Positions 1 through 7,790 are shown, counted from the first letter of the stretch. The stretch: 64,000 bases of DNA from Aquisediminimonas sp031376385 (GCA_031376385.1 JANMDQ010000018.1:1-64000); one strand, 5' to 3'. The notes: generated by a model from the letters alone, not told the origin. Numbers and translations: made by a program.

Positions 1-63
1 GGCGCGACAATCACGGCGGCTCAAACCACCGCCGCAGTGAAAGCCGTGATGGCCAATGGCTGA
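1..63 (+). CDS. C-terminal end of upstream ATP synthase F0 subunit, probably b'
   Basis: Only the last 20 codons of this gene are in the window, ending at the TGA at 61-63. The frame is open from base 1 and encodes an Ala/Thr-rich tail ending AVMANG. The next gene starts inside it (ATG at 56), an 8-base overlap that implies translational coupling. In alphaproteobacteria the gene before atpF is normally the b' subunit of the peripheral stalk, so that identity is inferred from position; the tail itself is too short to prove it. Confidence 0.55.
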   Translation, partial: GATITAAQTTAAVKAVMANG

Positions 64-631
64 GTCCGCAAATTCTAACGCCGTCGCCACTGAAGGTGAA
101 ATTATTGCCGGAACGACTGTGGACGGCGCAGGCGCTGTTCACGCTGCTCCTCATGCACTTGGCATGGACGCCACAATGTGGGTCGCGCTGGCGATGCTCG
201 TTGTCATCGGTTTGGCTGTGTGGAAAAAAGTGCCTGCCATGATCGGTGCGGCGCTAGATAAACAAATCGGTGCCATCAAAGATCAGCTCGATGCCGCAAC
301 AAACCTGCGCAAAGAGGCGGAAGCGCTCAAAGCAGAATATGAAAGCATGGCGAAATCAGCAGCACTTGATGCCGTCGAAATGAAGGCCGCCGCCGAAGCC
401 GAAGCCAAGGACATCATCGCCAAGGCAAAGGTCGACGCAACTGCCCTCATCGCACGCCGCACAATGATGGCCGAACAAAAGATCGCCGCGGCAGAACTGG
501 CTGCGGTGGCTGATGTGCGTGCGGCGGCTTCTTCGGCTGCAACAGCGGCGGCAACGCAACTCATCCGCGATCGTCACGATGCCAAGGTGGATAAGGCGAT
601 CATTGATCAGACGATTGCCGCACTAAACTAA
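56..631 (+). CDS. atpF: F0F1 ATP synthase subunit b
   Basis: Peripheral-stalk subunit of the F-type ATP synthase; anchors the F1 head to the membrane sector so that proton flow drives ATP synthesis. The 191-residue product has an N-terminal extension of about 36 residues, one transmembrane helix near residues 40-56, then a long Ala/Glu/Lys-rich helix (about 65-175) typical of the coiled-coil b stalk. The start overlaps the end of the preceding b'-like gene. Sequence in the stalk is low complexity, so b versus b' rests mainly on its downstream position. Confidence 0.85.
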   Translation: MAESANSNAVATEGEIIAGTTVDGAGAVHAAPHALGMDATMWVALAMLVVIGLAVWKKVPAMIGAALDKQIGAIKDQLDAATNLRKEAEALKAEYESMAKSAALDAVEMKAAAEAEAKDIIAKAKVDATALIARRTMMAEQKIAAAELAAVADVRAAASSAATAAATQLIRDRHDAKVDKAIIDQTIAALN

Positions 632-735
632 ATTGCAGATAGTTGCTGGTTGTGCAGCGCCACGAATTTAGACATTACCTGTCCCCTCACGTCTTGGAGT
701 GGCCGACGGGATCAACTTCCCGCTGCGTAGATAGA

Positions 736-760
736 TTCCCCTTGCATCCCCGCTGATCCC
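736..760. promoter_or_regulatory. Three 10-bp-spaced ATCCC-type repeats upstream of the LuxR gene
   Basis: ATTCCC (735-740), ATCCC (746-750) and ATCCC (756-760) end at exact 10-bp intervals. The same unit with the same period forms the array upstream of mraZ at 7736-7790. MraZ proteins are known to bind short G-rich direct repeats (TGGGN in E. coli) with 5-nt gaps; on the minus strand these units read GGGAA/GGGAT. That this is a second MraZ site is an inference. The 138 bases between atpF and this gene otherwise show no gene or RNA that I can recognise. Confidence 0.4.
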
Positions 761-801
761 GCCTACTTAAAATGAGGGTGAAGGTTTTGAGAGGAAGCGC
801 A

Positions 802-1605
802 GTGCAAGTCGTTCCCATTTCCGCACACCGGAGACCGAGTAATGATGAGGCGCTGATGGAGCGTGTGACGATTCGTTCCCTTGATCACATTCGCGATGCG
901 GCCATTGCCCTTTATGATGCTTCTTTTTCTCGTGGTTTGCGCATTGCGGCTTGCGCAGACATTGCCTCAAAAGATCAGATAACAGATGCCCAAGGCGGCA
1001 TCATCAATGCTGAGGTTTTCGGCTGGATGGGCCCTGACGAACGATGGTGGGAAGACACACGGCTCGCGCTTTCGTCACCACTGCCCCGCGCCTGCCGGTA
1101 TGAGAGCGAGCCCTTCTGGTGCAATGAAGACGGATTCTACACCAATTGCCGCAACCGCTATCTCGAAGAGATGGACCTGAATGATTTTGAAAAGCGGTCG
1201 CTGTGTAAAGCCGCAATCATGGTTCCGGTTCATTTGCCCTTTGGTCAAATTGCCGCGATCAGTTTTTGCCCCATCAACACCGATAAAACCGACCTGTCTG
1301 AGGATTTTGCCGAACATGGCGACTTATTGGCCGCCCTCGCAAGGCGGTTCATCTCAGGCTATGTCGGCGTGCGGCGGACGCAGCAATGGATGCCATCCGA
1401 TTGCCGGCTGTCAAAACGTGAAGTCGAATGCCTTCGCTGGGCCGCGATCGGTAAGACCGACAATGAAATCAGCATGATCCTGTCGCTGAGTCACGCCACT
1501 GTGCGTTATCACATTCAACGTGCGGCGGAAAAAGTGAATTCGGTGAACCGCAGCCAAACGATTTTCAAGGCTGGGCAATTGGGGTATCTCGGGGCAGCCG
1601 CTTAA
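802..1605 (+). CDS. LuxR-family transcriptional regulator
   Basis: Cytoplasmic DNA-binding regulator. The C-terminal 60 or so residues form a LuxR helix-turn-helix (core LSKREVECLRW, then NEISMILSLSHATVRYHI), and the first 200 residues form a sensor domain with the size of an autoinducer-binding or GAF-like domain. I do not see the usual set of acyl-homoserine-lactone ligand residues clearly, and no luxI is nearby, so it is best treated as an orphan regulator. I chose GTG 802 because GAGGAAG at 791-797 is well placed; ATG 772 in frame would add ten residues without an obvious ribosome binding site. A 10-bp-period repeat lies just upstream. Confidence 0.8.
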   Translation: MQVVPISAHRRPSNDEALMERVTIRSLDHIRDAAIALYDASFSRGLRIAACADIASKDQITDAQGGIINAEVFGWMGPDERWWEDTRLALSSPLPRACRYESEPFWCNEDGFYTNCRNRYLEEMDLNDFEKRSLCKAAIMVPVHLPFGQIAAISFCPINTDKTDLSEDFAEHGDLLAALARRFISGYVGVRRTQQWMPSDCRLSKREVECLRWAAIGKTDNEISMILSLSHATVRYHIQRAAEKVNSVNRSQTIFKAGQLGYLGAAA

Positions 1606-1619
1606 ATGGAGACAAGCCT

Positions 1620-1877
1620 ATGCCTTTGACGGCCTTCACTGATCATCCCGCGTCCGTGGGCGAAAGCTATATTGAGCATCTGCAAACATCTTCGAGCTTC
1701 GGCTTTCGCATGATCGGAGGCGGTATCGCTTGTCTGGTCCATGCCATCTTTCCCTTCTGGTGTACGAAAACCGGCAGTCAGCAAGTCTGCACGCTGCACG
1801 AGCGCATGATCCTCAACCGTATTCGGCAGGGGACGGACGTTTTGGTGCCGGGGCATTTCCAGGGGGCGGGGATTTAG
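1620..1877 (+). CDS. DUF6356 family small membrane protein
   Basis: 85-residue protein of unknown function. It matches the remembered pattern of DUF6356 proteins of sphingomonads: an opening FTDHPASVGESYIEHL, a central hydrophobic stretch (about residues 29-47, MIGGGIACLVHAIFPF) and a short tail with LHERM. It probably has one membrane segment. It follows the LuxR gene by 14 bases and is likely cotranscribed. Its last four bases overlap the end of the convergent VOC gene. Confidence 0.7.
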   Translation: MPLTAFTDHPASVGESYIEHLQTSSSFGFRMIGGGIACLVHAIFPFWCTKTGSQQVCTLHERMILNRIRQGTDVLVPGHFQGAGI

Positions 1878-2410
1878 CCCAGCCGCCGCACTGGATCACT
1901 GCCGTTCCAGCCGATCGACGCATCCTTGATCATCGCGAACAGCCCTCCGCTTCCTGTTGCGGGTTGCAGCACTTCGACAATGCTCCCCGGTCCGCCACCA
2001 GTATCGACATAGATCACGCCGCCGTCGTCCCCAACCTTGGCCTCGACCAGCAGCGTGCAGCCAGCCGCCAGCGCTACGGCCTTCGCCGAAGCAATGTCAT
2101 CGGTCATAATACATGTGTGGTGCAGCGCTCCGCCCTTCGTGTCGCGGTAGATACTTGGCGCGTCATTTTCCTGCCGGATTAGTTCAATCTGCATGTCGCC
2201 CCAATAGGCAAGTGCGAGGGTAAACACGCAATCGGACGGCTGGCCCAGATAGCGCATCTCCTCCAACTGGATATTCTCAATCAGGAAGAACGGGCCGACG
2301 CCCATCACTTTGGTCCAATGCGCGATGGCCGCATCGAAATCGTCGGGTACAAACGCGATTTGCATCACTGGGCCGATAGTCTTTAGTCCCACAGTCTCTC
2401 TCCTATCCAT
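1874..2410 (-). CDS. VOC family (glyoxalase-like) protein
   Basis: 178-residue protein of the vicinal oxygen chelate superfamily, with the two-module fold seen in glyoxalase, methylmalonyl-CoA epimerase and extradiol dioxygenase relatives. Visible signatures are an N-terminal MQIAFVPDDFDAAIAHW module and a second module beginning LHHTCIMTDD; these contain the His positions that usually bind metal. It is divergent from the Rieske oxygenase gene, which suggests a shared promoter region (2411-2474) and a shared catabolic role. Substrate is unknown. Confidence 0.75.
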   Translation of the reverse strand: MDRRETVGLKTIGPVMQIAFVPDDFDAAIAHWTKVMGVGPFFLIENIQLEEMRYLGQPSDCVFTLALAYWGDMQIELIRQENDAPSIYRDTKGGALHHTCIMTDDIASAKAVALAAGCTLLVEAKVGDDGGVIYVDTGGGPGSIVEVLQPATGSGGLFAMIKDASIGWNGSDPVRRLG

Positions 2411-2474
2411 AGCGAGAGCTTGCTCTCTGCCTCAACGGTGGCATGATGCACGCTATGAAACACCTGTGCAAAAT

Positions 2475-3677
2475 ATGAGCGACCGAGATCCTAAACTGCC
2501 CGCTGACGTGCGGCAACGCATGGCCCGCGCTAGTCAGCGTCGAATGGTCGGTCTCGCGGCGACCAAAGGAACGGACAGGGCCGCCGGGCCACTTCCGCTG
2601 CACAAAGGCATTTACACCGATCAAACGCGATTTGACGCGGAGCGTACCGCGCTGTTCCTTGGCCAGCCAATTGTCGCCGGTCTGTCAGGCGATATTCCCA
2701 ATCCCGGTGATCTGTTCGTATTTGATGCGGCAGGGCCATCCATTCTTGTCACTCGCGGCAAGGACGGCGCAACACGCGCCTTCCTTAACATGTGCACGCA
2801 CCGGGGCGCGAAGTTGGTAGAGGAAAGCGAACCGCACAGCGAGCACCGCGCGCGTATGACGTGCCCGTTCCACGCGTGGACATTCGATGCCACTGGCAAG
2901 CTAATTGGCCAACCTTCGAAATCCGCTTTTCAAGGCTGCGAAATTGGCGCGCGGAATTTGGTAGAACTGCCCTGCACGGAATATCTTGGCCTGATTTTCG
3001 TGAGGCCCGGCGGCGGCGAACCCATTGACGCTGCGGTGCATTTGGGGGCGATGGGGGATGTGCTGGCAGCGCTAGAACTTCATCGTGCGGTGCCCGTTAA
3101 GAAGGGGATACTGACCGCCAATTCCAATTGGAAATTTGCGCTGGATACATATGGCGAAGGATATCATTTCGGTACGCTTCACGCCTCCACGATTGGCCAG
3201 ACCCACTATAATGATATGACCATGTTCGATCCGATGGGCCGCCATCACCGCGTTGGCTTTCCCGATAAAAGCTATGGCGACCTTGTGGGTAAGGAAGAAC
3301 GAGATTGGCCCGCGTCAGACTATGGCGGGGTCCATTATCTGTTTCCCAACACGGTCATCTTTTTTGGGGCTGTGACGCCCGGCGTGTTTTTCACCCAAGT
3401 GTTTCGGCTGTTTCCCGATGGCGTGGGCAAAACGCGGTGCCAGTTTGCTGTTTACGCGCCGTTCGGAATTGAATCGGCTGAATATGAAGTCATGTGCACC
3501 ATGGCCTATGACGCGACAGCAACTGTCGTGCAGACTGAGGATTACCGCGTGGCATCCAACGGATATGCTAATCTATTAACGGCACCTGCCGACTTTCACG
3601 TTGTCCTTGGTGCCAATGAAGCCGCGTTGCAGGCAGTCCACCGGCACATTGCCGAAGCCATTGCTATTCCCCTTTGA
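2475..3677 (+). CDS. Rieske (2Fe-2S) aromatic ring-hydroxylating oxygenase, alpha subunit
   Basis: Likely oxygenase component that hydroxylates a ring or steroid-like substrate with O2 and electrons from a separate reductase. The 400-residue product has the Rieske motif C107-x-H109 with C130-x2-H133, and a catalytic domain with the mononuclear iron motif DTYGEGYHFGTLH (Asp224, His231, His236). A longer in-frame ORF begins at 2310, but the MSDRDP start at 2475 fits the family and avoids overlapping the divergent VOC gene. No reductase or ferredoxin gene is beside it. Substrate cannot be read from sequence. Confidence 0.85.
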   Translation: MSDRDPKLPADVRQRMARASQRRMVGLAATKGTDRAAGPLPLHKGIYTDQTRFDAERTALFLGQPIVAGLSGDIPNPGDLFVFDAAGPSILVTRGKDGATRAFLNMCTHRGAKLVEESEPHSEHRARMTCPFHAWTFDATGKLIGQPSKSAFQGCEIGARNLVELPCTEYLGLIFVRPGGGEPIDAAVHLGAMGDVLAALELHRAVPVKKGILTANSNWKFALDTYGEGYHFGTLHASTIGQTHYNDMTMFDPMGRHHRVGFPDKSYGDLVGKEERDWPASDYGGVHYLFPNTVIFFGAVTPGVFFTQVFRLFPDGVGKTRCQFAVYAPFGIESAEYEVMCTMAYDATATVVQTEDYRVASNGYANLLTAPADFHVVLGANEAALQAVHRHIAEAIAIPL

Positions 3678-3722
3678 AAATTGCCTGCTAAGCGGTGATT
3701 GTGTTTTAGGGAGAGAGTCAGC

Positions 3723-4487
3723 ATGAACCTTACACTAACCGGCAGAACCCTCCTTTTGACCGGAGCGTCGTCGGGTATCGGCGCGCATTTCGCGGTCGTT
3801 GCCGCAGCGGCTGGGGCGAAGGTTGTTCTTGGCGCGCGCCGCACGGATCGCCTTGACCAGATCGTGGCAGAAATCAAAGCCAATGGTGGAGAAGCCATTG
3901 CCGTCGCGATGGATGTCGCGGACAAAGCCTCTACTATTGCCGCGTTCGATGCTGCTGAATCCGCGTTTGGGCCCGTTGATAGTGTCATCGCAAATGCCGG
4001 GATGGCTATCGAATCAGCGTTTCTTGATCACACGCCAGATGAGTTCGACCAACTGGTTTCCGTCAATCTACGCGGTGTGTTCTTGACTGTGCAGGAAGGG
4101 GCAAAGCGGATGATGGCGGCAGGCAGCCGTGAACGCGAACATGGCCGGATCACCATTATTTCTTCGATTACCGCGCAGTCTATTGAGCCTGGCCTCGCAG
4201 CCTACTCCGCAACCAAAGCAGCTGTGTTGCAAATGGGCAAAGTCTTGGCACGTGAATGGGCGCGGCAAGGGATCAATGTGAACAGCGTGCTTCCAGGCTA
4301 TATCGTTACTGAAATAAATGGCGATTGGTTTCACACAGAGGGCGGGCAGAAACAGGTTCTGAAATTCCCACGCAAACGCGTGATGGATATCGACTCGCTG
4401 GATGCTAGTTTGCTGTATCTTTCATCGGATGCGTCAAAGTTCGTGACAGGCGTCGGCTTCACGATTGATGATGGACAGTCGCTCTAA
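3723..4487 (+). CDS. SDR family NAD(P)-dependent oxidoreductase
   Basis: Classical short-chain dehydrogenase/reductase of 254 residues. It shows the nucleotide-binding TGASSGIG (13-20), NAG (91-93), Asn115, the catalytic Ser (147/148), and Tyr161-x3-Lys165 (YSATK). The Arg-Arg after the second strand (GARR, 37-40) suggests a preference for NADP(H), an inference. ATG 3723 is preceded by GGGAGAGAG; the earlier ATG at 3699 lacks a site. It lies 45 bases after the Rieske gene, so the two probably act in the same degradative route. Confidence 0.85.
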   Translation: MNLTLTGRTLLLTGASSGIGAHFAVVAAAAGAKVVLGARRTDRLDQIVAEIKANGGEAIAVAMDVADKASTIAAFDAAESAFGPVDSVIANAGMAIESAFLDHTPDEFDQLVSVNLRGVFLTVQEGAKRMMAAGSREREHGRITIISSITAQSIEPGLAAYSATKAAVLQMGKVLAREWARQGINVNSVLPGYIVTEINGDWFHTEGGQKQVLKFPRKRVMDIDSLDASLLYLSSDASKFVTGVGFTIDDGQSL

Positions 4488-4505
4488 GGCGGCTATTCCG
4501 GTGCC

Positions 4506-5057
4506 ATGAAATCGGATGACCGACGCACAGCTTTAATTGATCTTCTTGCCGATCATGTGTTGGCGGAGGGGCTTTCAGCGTCGAGCCTGAGGCCGCTCGC
4601 AAAGGCGGCGGGGGTGAGTGACCGGATGCTGCTTTATTATTTCAAGGATAAGGCAGAAATCCTTGCCGCGGTGCTGGCGCGTGTGGCGGACCGGCTGACG
4701 ACTCTTCTGAATGCGCGGGCAACACAGGCCCAGTTGCCGCTGGACGTTCTGCGTCGTGAGTTGGTGGCCATCCTCTTTGCCCCTGATTTGTGGCCTTACT
4801 TGCGCCTTTGGCTGGAAATTGCGGCGCTGTCTGCGCGGGGTGATCCTTTTTACCGCGCGGTTGGGGAGCAATTGGGGCGGGGTTTTCTGAGCTGGGGCGC
4901 AGCACAACTAGAGTGCTCAAATGAAGAGGCGAGGGCGCGTGAAGCCGCACAGCTGCTAGTGTCGATTGAAGGGATGCTGTTCCTCAAAAGCATAGGCTTG
5001 GACGATGTTTGTGAGGCGGGGATGTCAGTGCTCCGGCCCAGAAGTGCCAAACACTGA
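4506..5057 (+). CDS. TetR family transcriptional regulator
   Basis: 183-residue repressor. The N-terminal helix-turn-helix is visible (residues about 25-50, ASSLRPLAKAAGVSDRMLLYYF), followed by an all-helical ligand-binding region. It lies 18 bases after the SDR gene in the same direction and is convergent with a small membrane-protein gene. A 14-bp palindrome at 5527-5540, in front of that membrane-protein gene, is a candidate operator. It may alternatively control the VOC/Rieske/SDR genes. Confidence 0.8.
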   Translation: MKSDDRRTALIDLLADHVLAEGLSASSLRPLAKAAGVSDRMLLYYFKDKAEILAAVLARVADRLTTLLNARATQAQLPLDVLRRELVAILFAPDLWPYLRLWLEIAALSARGDPFYRAVGEQLGRGFLSWGAAQLECSNEEARAREAAQLLVSIEGMLFLKSIGLDDVCEAGMSVLRPRSAKH

Positions 5058-5071
5058 GGCGTACCCGCTGG

Positions 5072-5094
5072 GCTTCGGGTCAAGCCCGGGGCAC
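5072..5094. repeat. Short palindromic repeat at convergent gene ends
   Basis: GGGCTTCGGGTCAAGCCC is self-complementary and followed by GGGGCAC. The 19-base core CGGGTCAAGCCCGG(A/G)GCAC recurs at 55887-55905 with one difference, so this is a dispersed REP-like element. It lies between convergent TetR and membrane-protein genes, where it may end transcription, and it supplies the last codons and stop of the membrane-protein gene. Confidence 0.6.
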
Positions 5095-5484
5095 TGAAGG
5101 CTTGTTCATCACCAGCCCGAGCACTAGGCCAACGCCAGCACCCCAGAAAATGGCCGCCGCGCCCTTGATGATCAGTGCAGGATCGGTTCCGTAGAGCTTC
5201 GGGAACCACGCATGGGCAATGCCGTCCAGCAGCAGCGCCGCCGCTGTAACAATCAGGATCGCAGCTGCCGTTTGATTGGTCTGGAGCTTTGCGATCCAGC
5301 GCGCACCGTAAATGGCAGGAACAGTTCCCGGAATGATAAGGGCAAAGCTGATCAATCCCGCCACCCCGTCAAACGCACCCGTCGGCCCGATCACGCGAAC
5401 CAAGCTGGCCGCCACAAACCACAGGATTACGCCGTAAAGCATCAGGACCACGCCTTGTTTTGCAGTTAGGGAAGTGGTGTCCAT
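5080..5484 (-). CDS. Small four-helix membrane protein of unknown function
   Basis: 134-residue hydrophobic protein with about four membrane segments (near residues 10-30, 42-62, 70-90 and 104-125). I do not recognise the family with confidence. The start was set at ATG 5484 because GGAGACAC precedes it; the longer reading frame to 5547 lacks a site. The C-terminal residues PSVPRA and the stop fall in a palindromic repeat. A GTAGCG-AC-CGCTAC palindrome lies 43 bases upstream, consistent with control by the nearby TetR protein. Confidence 0.6.
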   Translation of the reverse strand: MDTTSLTAKQGVVLMLYGVILWFVAASLVRVIGPTGAFDGVAGLISFALIIPGTVPAIYGARWIAKLQTNQTAAAILIVTAAALLLDGIAHAWFPKLYGTDPALIIKGAAAIFWGAGVGLVLGLVMNKPSVPRA

Positions 5485-5526
5485 GATAGTGTCTCCATTA
5501 CTGTGCGGCGCTACCACTATCGAAAC

Positions 5527-5540
5527 GTAGCGACCGCTAC
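5527..5540. promoter_or_regulatory. GTAGCG-AC-CGCTAC palindrome, candidate TetR operator
   Basis: A perfect 6-bp inverted repeat with a two-base centre lies between the divergent membrane-protein and cysteine-synthase-like genes. Size and symmetry fit a TetR-dimer site, and a TetR gene lies 470 bases away. Assignment to that regulator is inference. Confidence 0.5.
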
Positions 5541-5600
5541 AAGACAAATCTCAAAGCTCGTCCTTGCCCGGTGTCCGACATCCGCGCTACATGGTTGGTT

Positions 5601-6584
5601 ATGACAATTGCACCTAACCCGCTGGCCCTCATCGGCAATACGCCGCTCGTCAAATTAGAGGGGCCGTCTGCCGAGACGGGCTGCACCATTCTGGCGAAGT
5701 GCGAATATGCCAACCCTGGTGCTTCAGTAAAAGACCGGGCGGCACTTTACATTGTTGAGGATGCTGAGGCGCGTGGCCTGATCCAGCCGGGCGGCACAAT
5801 TGTGGAGGGCACGGCTGGCAATACTGGCATTGGCCTCGCCCTCGTCGCCAATGCAAAGGGTTACAAGACGATCATCGTCATGCCAGACACGCAGAGCCGG
5901 GAAAAGATGGATACGCTGCGCGCGCTGGGTGCGGAACTGGTGCTAGTGCCGCCAGCACCCTTCGCCAATCCTGGGCATTTCGTTCACACATCGCGGCGTA
6001 TTGCGGAGGAAACCCCCGGCGCGATTTGGGCCAACCAATTTGACAATATCGCCAATCGTAAAGCCCATATTTTGGGAACGGCGGAGGAAATTTGGGCGCA
6101 AACCGAAGGCGTGATTGACGGCTTCACCTGCGCGGCTGGAACCGGAGGCACTATTGCAGGTGTGGGCTTGGGCCTGAAGGCAAAGCGCGACGACATCACC
6201 ATTGCGCTTACAGACCCGCACGGTGCGGCGCTTTACAATTATTATGCGAAGGGCGAACTGCTGGCTGAGGGCAATTCGGTTGCAGAAGGGATCGGGCAGG
6301 GGCGTATCACCGCCAATCTGGAAGGCGCGCCGATTGATACGCAATTCCGCATTTCTGATGAAGAGGGGCTGATCTGGGTTTCGCGCTTGCTCAAAGAGGA
6401 AGGGCTCTGTTTGGGCTTGTCATCGGGCATCAATATTGCCGGCGCGGTCGCACTAGCGCGCCAGCTAGGGCCGGGAAAGACTGTCGTCACGATCTTGTGT
6501 GACACAGGGTTTCGTTATCTTTCAACGCTTTATAACCGTGAATGGCTTACCGCGAAAGGCTTGCCGGTATTCGATTGGCTGTAG
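5601..6584 (+). CDS. Cysteine synthase-like PLP-dependent enzyme
   Basis: 327-residue fold-type II PLP enzyme of the cysteine synthase/cystathionine beta-synthase family, expected to make cysteine from O-acetylserine and sulfide. PLP lysine is in ASVKDRAA (Lys44). The substrate loop reads EGTAGNTGIG rather than the usual PTSGNTGIG of CysK. The phosphate loop GTGGTI and the serine of the C-terminal LCDTGFRYLS are present. Because of the loop change and a longer C-terminus it may belong to a CysK-like subgroup with a different substrate. ATG 5601 was preferred to GTG 5571; neither has a strong ribosome binding site. Confidence 0.8.
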   Translation: MTIAPNPLALIGNTPLVKLEGPSAETGCTILAKCEYANPGASVKDRAALYIVEDAEARGLIQPGGTIVEGTAGNTGIGLALVANAKGYKTIIVMPDTQSREKMDTLRALGAELVLVPPAPFANPGHFVHTSRRIAEETPGAIWANQFDNIANRKAHILGTAEEIWAQTEGVIDGFTCAAGTGGTIAGVGLGLKAKRDDITIALTDPHGAALYNYYAKGELLAEGNSVAEGIGQGRITANLEGAPIDTQFRISDEEGLIWVSRLLKEEGLCLGLSSGINIAGAVALARQLGPGKTVVTILCDTGFRYLSTLYNREWLTAKGLPVFDWL

Positions 6585-6654
6585 GTCTAAAGGCCAGCAC
6601 TGGACATTTCTCTACATCCGCCCATAGTGTAGTCGGGAAAAGGAGCCTAAGCTC

Positions 6655-6918
6655 TTGCAGAATGAAATCGATGATCGCCGTGAACGAATGCAGCGGGTGC
6701 GTGTTGGCCTTACTGGACTTGCGGTAGTATTGCTGCTGGTTTTGCTTGCGACGGTGGTGTTCCAAGGTGTTCAAGGCAACACAGCGTCCACTCCAGCTGA
6801 AGTCATCGCCAAAGATAAATCTGACGATGAACCATTGTCTGATTTAGGCATTGTGCCGCGTGCTCCGGACAACACCATCACCCCCGCAAAGCCTGCTGCA
6901 ACTCCCACACCTCAATAA
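6655..6918 (+). CDS. Small single-pass membrane protein, TTG start
   Basis: 87-residue protein with a charged N-terminus, one membrane helix (about residues 16-38) and a Pro/Thr/Ala-rich tail expected in the periplasm. AAGGAG at 6640-6645 is placed for the TTG at 6655; the next ATG (6688) has no comparable site. The stop is five bases before the following lipoprotein gene, so they form a unit. I do not recognise the family. The pair lies directly upstream of the mraZ operator. Confidence 0.6.
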   Translation: MQNEIDDRRERMQRVRVGLTGLAVVLLLVLLATVVFQGVQGNTASTPAEVIAKDKSDDEPLSDLGIVPRAPDNTITPAKPAATPTPQ

Positions 6919-6923
6919 TTCTT

Positions 6924-7733
6924 ATGCGGTCTTTGCTCATAGCTGCGCTACTGCTTGCTTTGACCAATTGTTCAGAAAATTCCGAACCTACAGGCCCCAA
7001 ACATGAAATTGCAGTGATCAGCGCGCTGCCGCTGTTCTGGTCAGACCCAAATCCCATCACAGCATTGACGCAGCGTGATGAACGCGCGCCGATTATTCGC
7101 AAACTTGCCGAGACCTTTGTGGTGACCCCGATTGATTTGGCCGATATACCAACTTTGCAAAAATACCGGCTATTGATGATGGCCCAGCCCGCTGCGTTAG
7201 GCGGTGCTGAGCTAGTAGCGCTTGATGCTTGGGTGAGGACAGGGGGGCGGCTCCTCATTTTTGCCGATCCCATGCTCATGTGGGCAAGCCCCTATGCACT
7301 CGGTGACCCACGCGCAGCGCCAGTGGTGACCATGCTCGATCCGTTACTTACGCACTGGGGCCTCCAACTCTTGCCGCCAGTCGTTCGATCAAACCCGATA
7401 CCCGAAGAGGCCGAACTTTCAGGAACTGACGTAACTGTTTTGGCGGCAGGGCAATGGCAGAACAAAACAAAGGACTGCAAGCTGGCTGATTCTGCCCTGC
7501 GCGTAACATGCCAGTTTGGCAAAGGGCGCGTGGAGTTGGTAGCCGATGCCGATTTACTGGATCTTACGGCCTTGGGCTCTGATGGAATCGGAAATGGAAT
7601 CGCGATTGCTTCGTTATTGCGGGAACTGTCTGACGGTGCCCCAAGCACTCCTTCTGGGGCACCTAAAGAACAAGATAAGAACAAATTGAATGAAATCCCG
7701 CAAGATGACAGATTATCCCGTCAACGAGAGTAA
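6924..7733 (+). CDS. GldG-like (ABC-type uncharacterised) lipoprotein
   Basis: 269-residue predicted lipoprotein: a short hydrophobic signal with lipobox LTNC (Cys at about residue 16), then a domain with features of the GldG/DUF4350 type (DLADIPTLQKYRLLMMAQPA, then a Gly-Gly-Arg-Leu-Leu strand and ADPM turn), as found beside ABC transporter permeases. No ATPase or permease is adjacent, so transport is not shown. The Lys/Asp/Gln-rich C-terminus is probably disordered. Transcription from here would run through the mraZ control region. Confidence 0.6.
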   Translation: MRSLLIAALLLALTNCSENSEPTGPKHEIAVISALPLFWSDPNPITALTQRDERAPIIRKLAETFVVTPIDLADIPTLQKYRLLMMAQPAALGGAELVALDAWVRTGGRLLIFADPMLMWASPYALGDPRAAPVVTMLDPLLTHWGLQLLPPVVRSNPIPEEAELSGTDVTVLAAGQWQNKTKDCKLADSALRVTCQFGKGRVELVADADLLDLTALGSDGIGNGIAIASLLRELSDGAPSTPSGAPKEQDKNKLNEIPQDDRLSRQRE

Positions 7734-7735
7734 AA

Positions 7736-7790
7736 AATCCGTAATATCCCTGATAATCCCGTTGTATCCCTAATAATCCCCTGTTAACCC
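7736..7790. promoter_or_regulatory. MraZ operator array
   Basis: ATCCC occurs at 7746-7750, 7756-7760, 7766-7770 and 7776-7780, exactly 10 bp apart, flanked in register by degenerate units AATCC (7736-7740) and AACCC (7786-7790). Read on the minus strand each unit is GGGAT plus five variable bases. MraZ of E. coli binds direct repeats of TGGGN separated by 5 nt in its own promoter, so this is a good match in spacing and base content. More ATCCC units lie upstream at 7695 and 7715. Confidence 0.8.

Noticed and set aside
632..771. Possible tRNA or small RNA after atpF
   Set aside because: No T-loop-like sequence or cloverleaf pairing was found.
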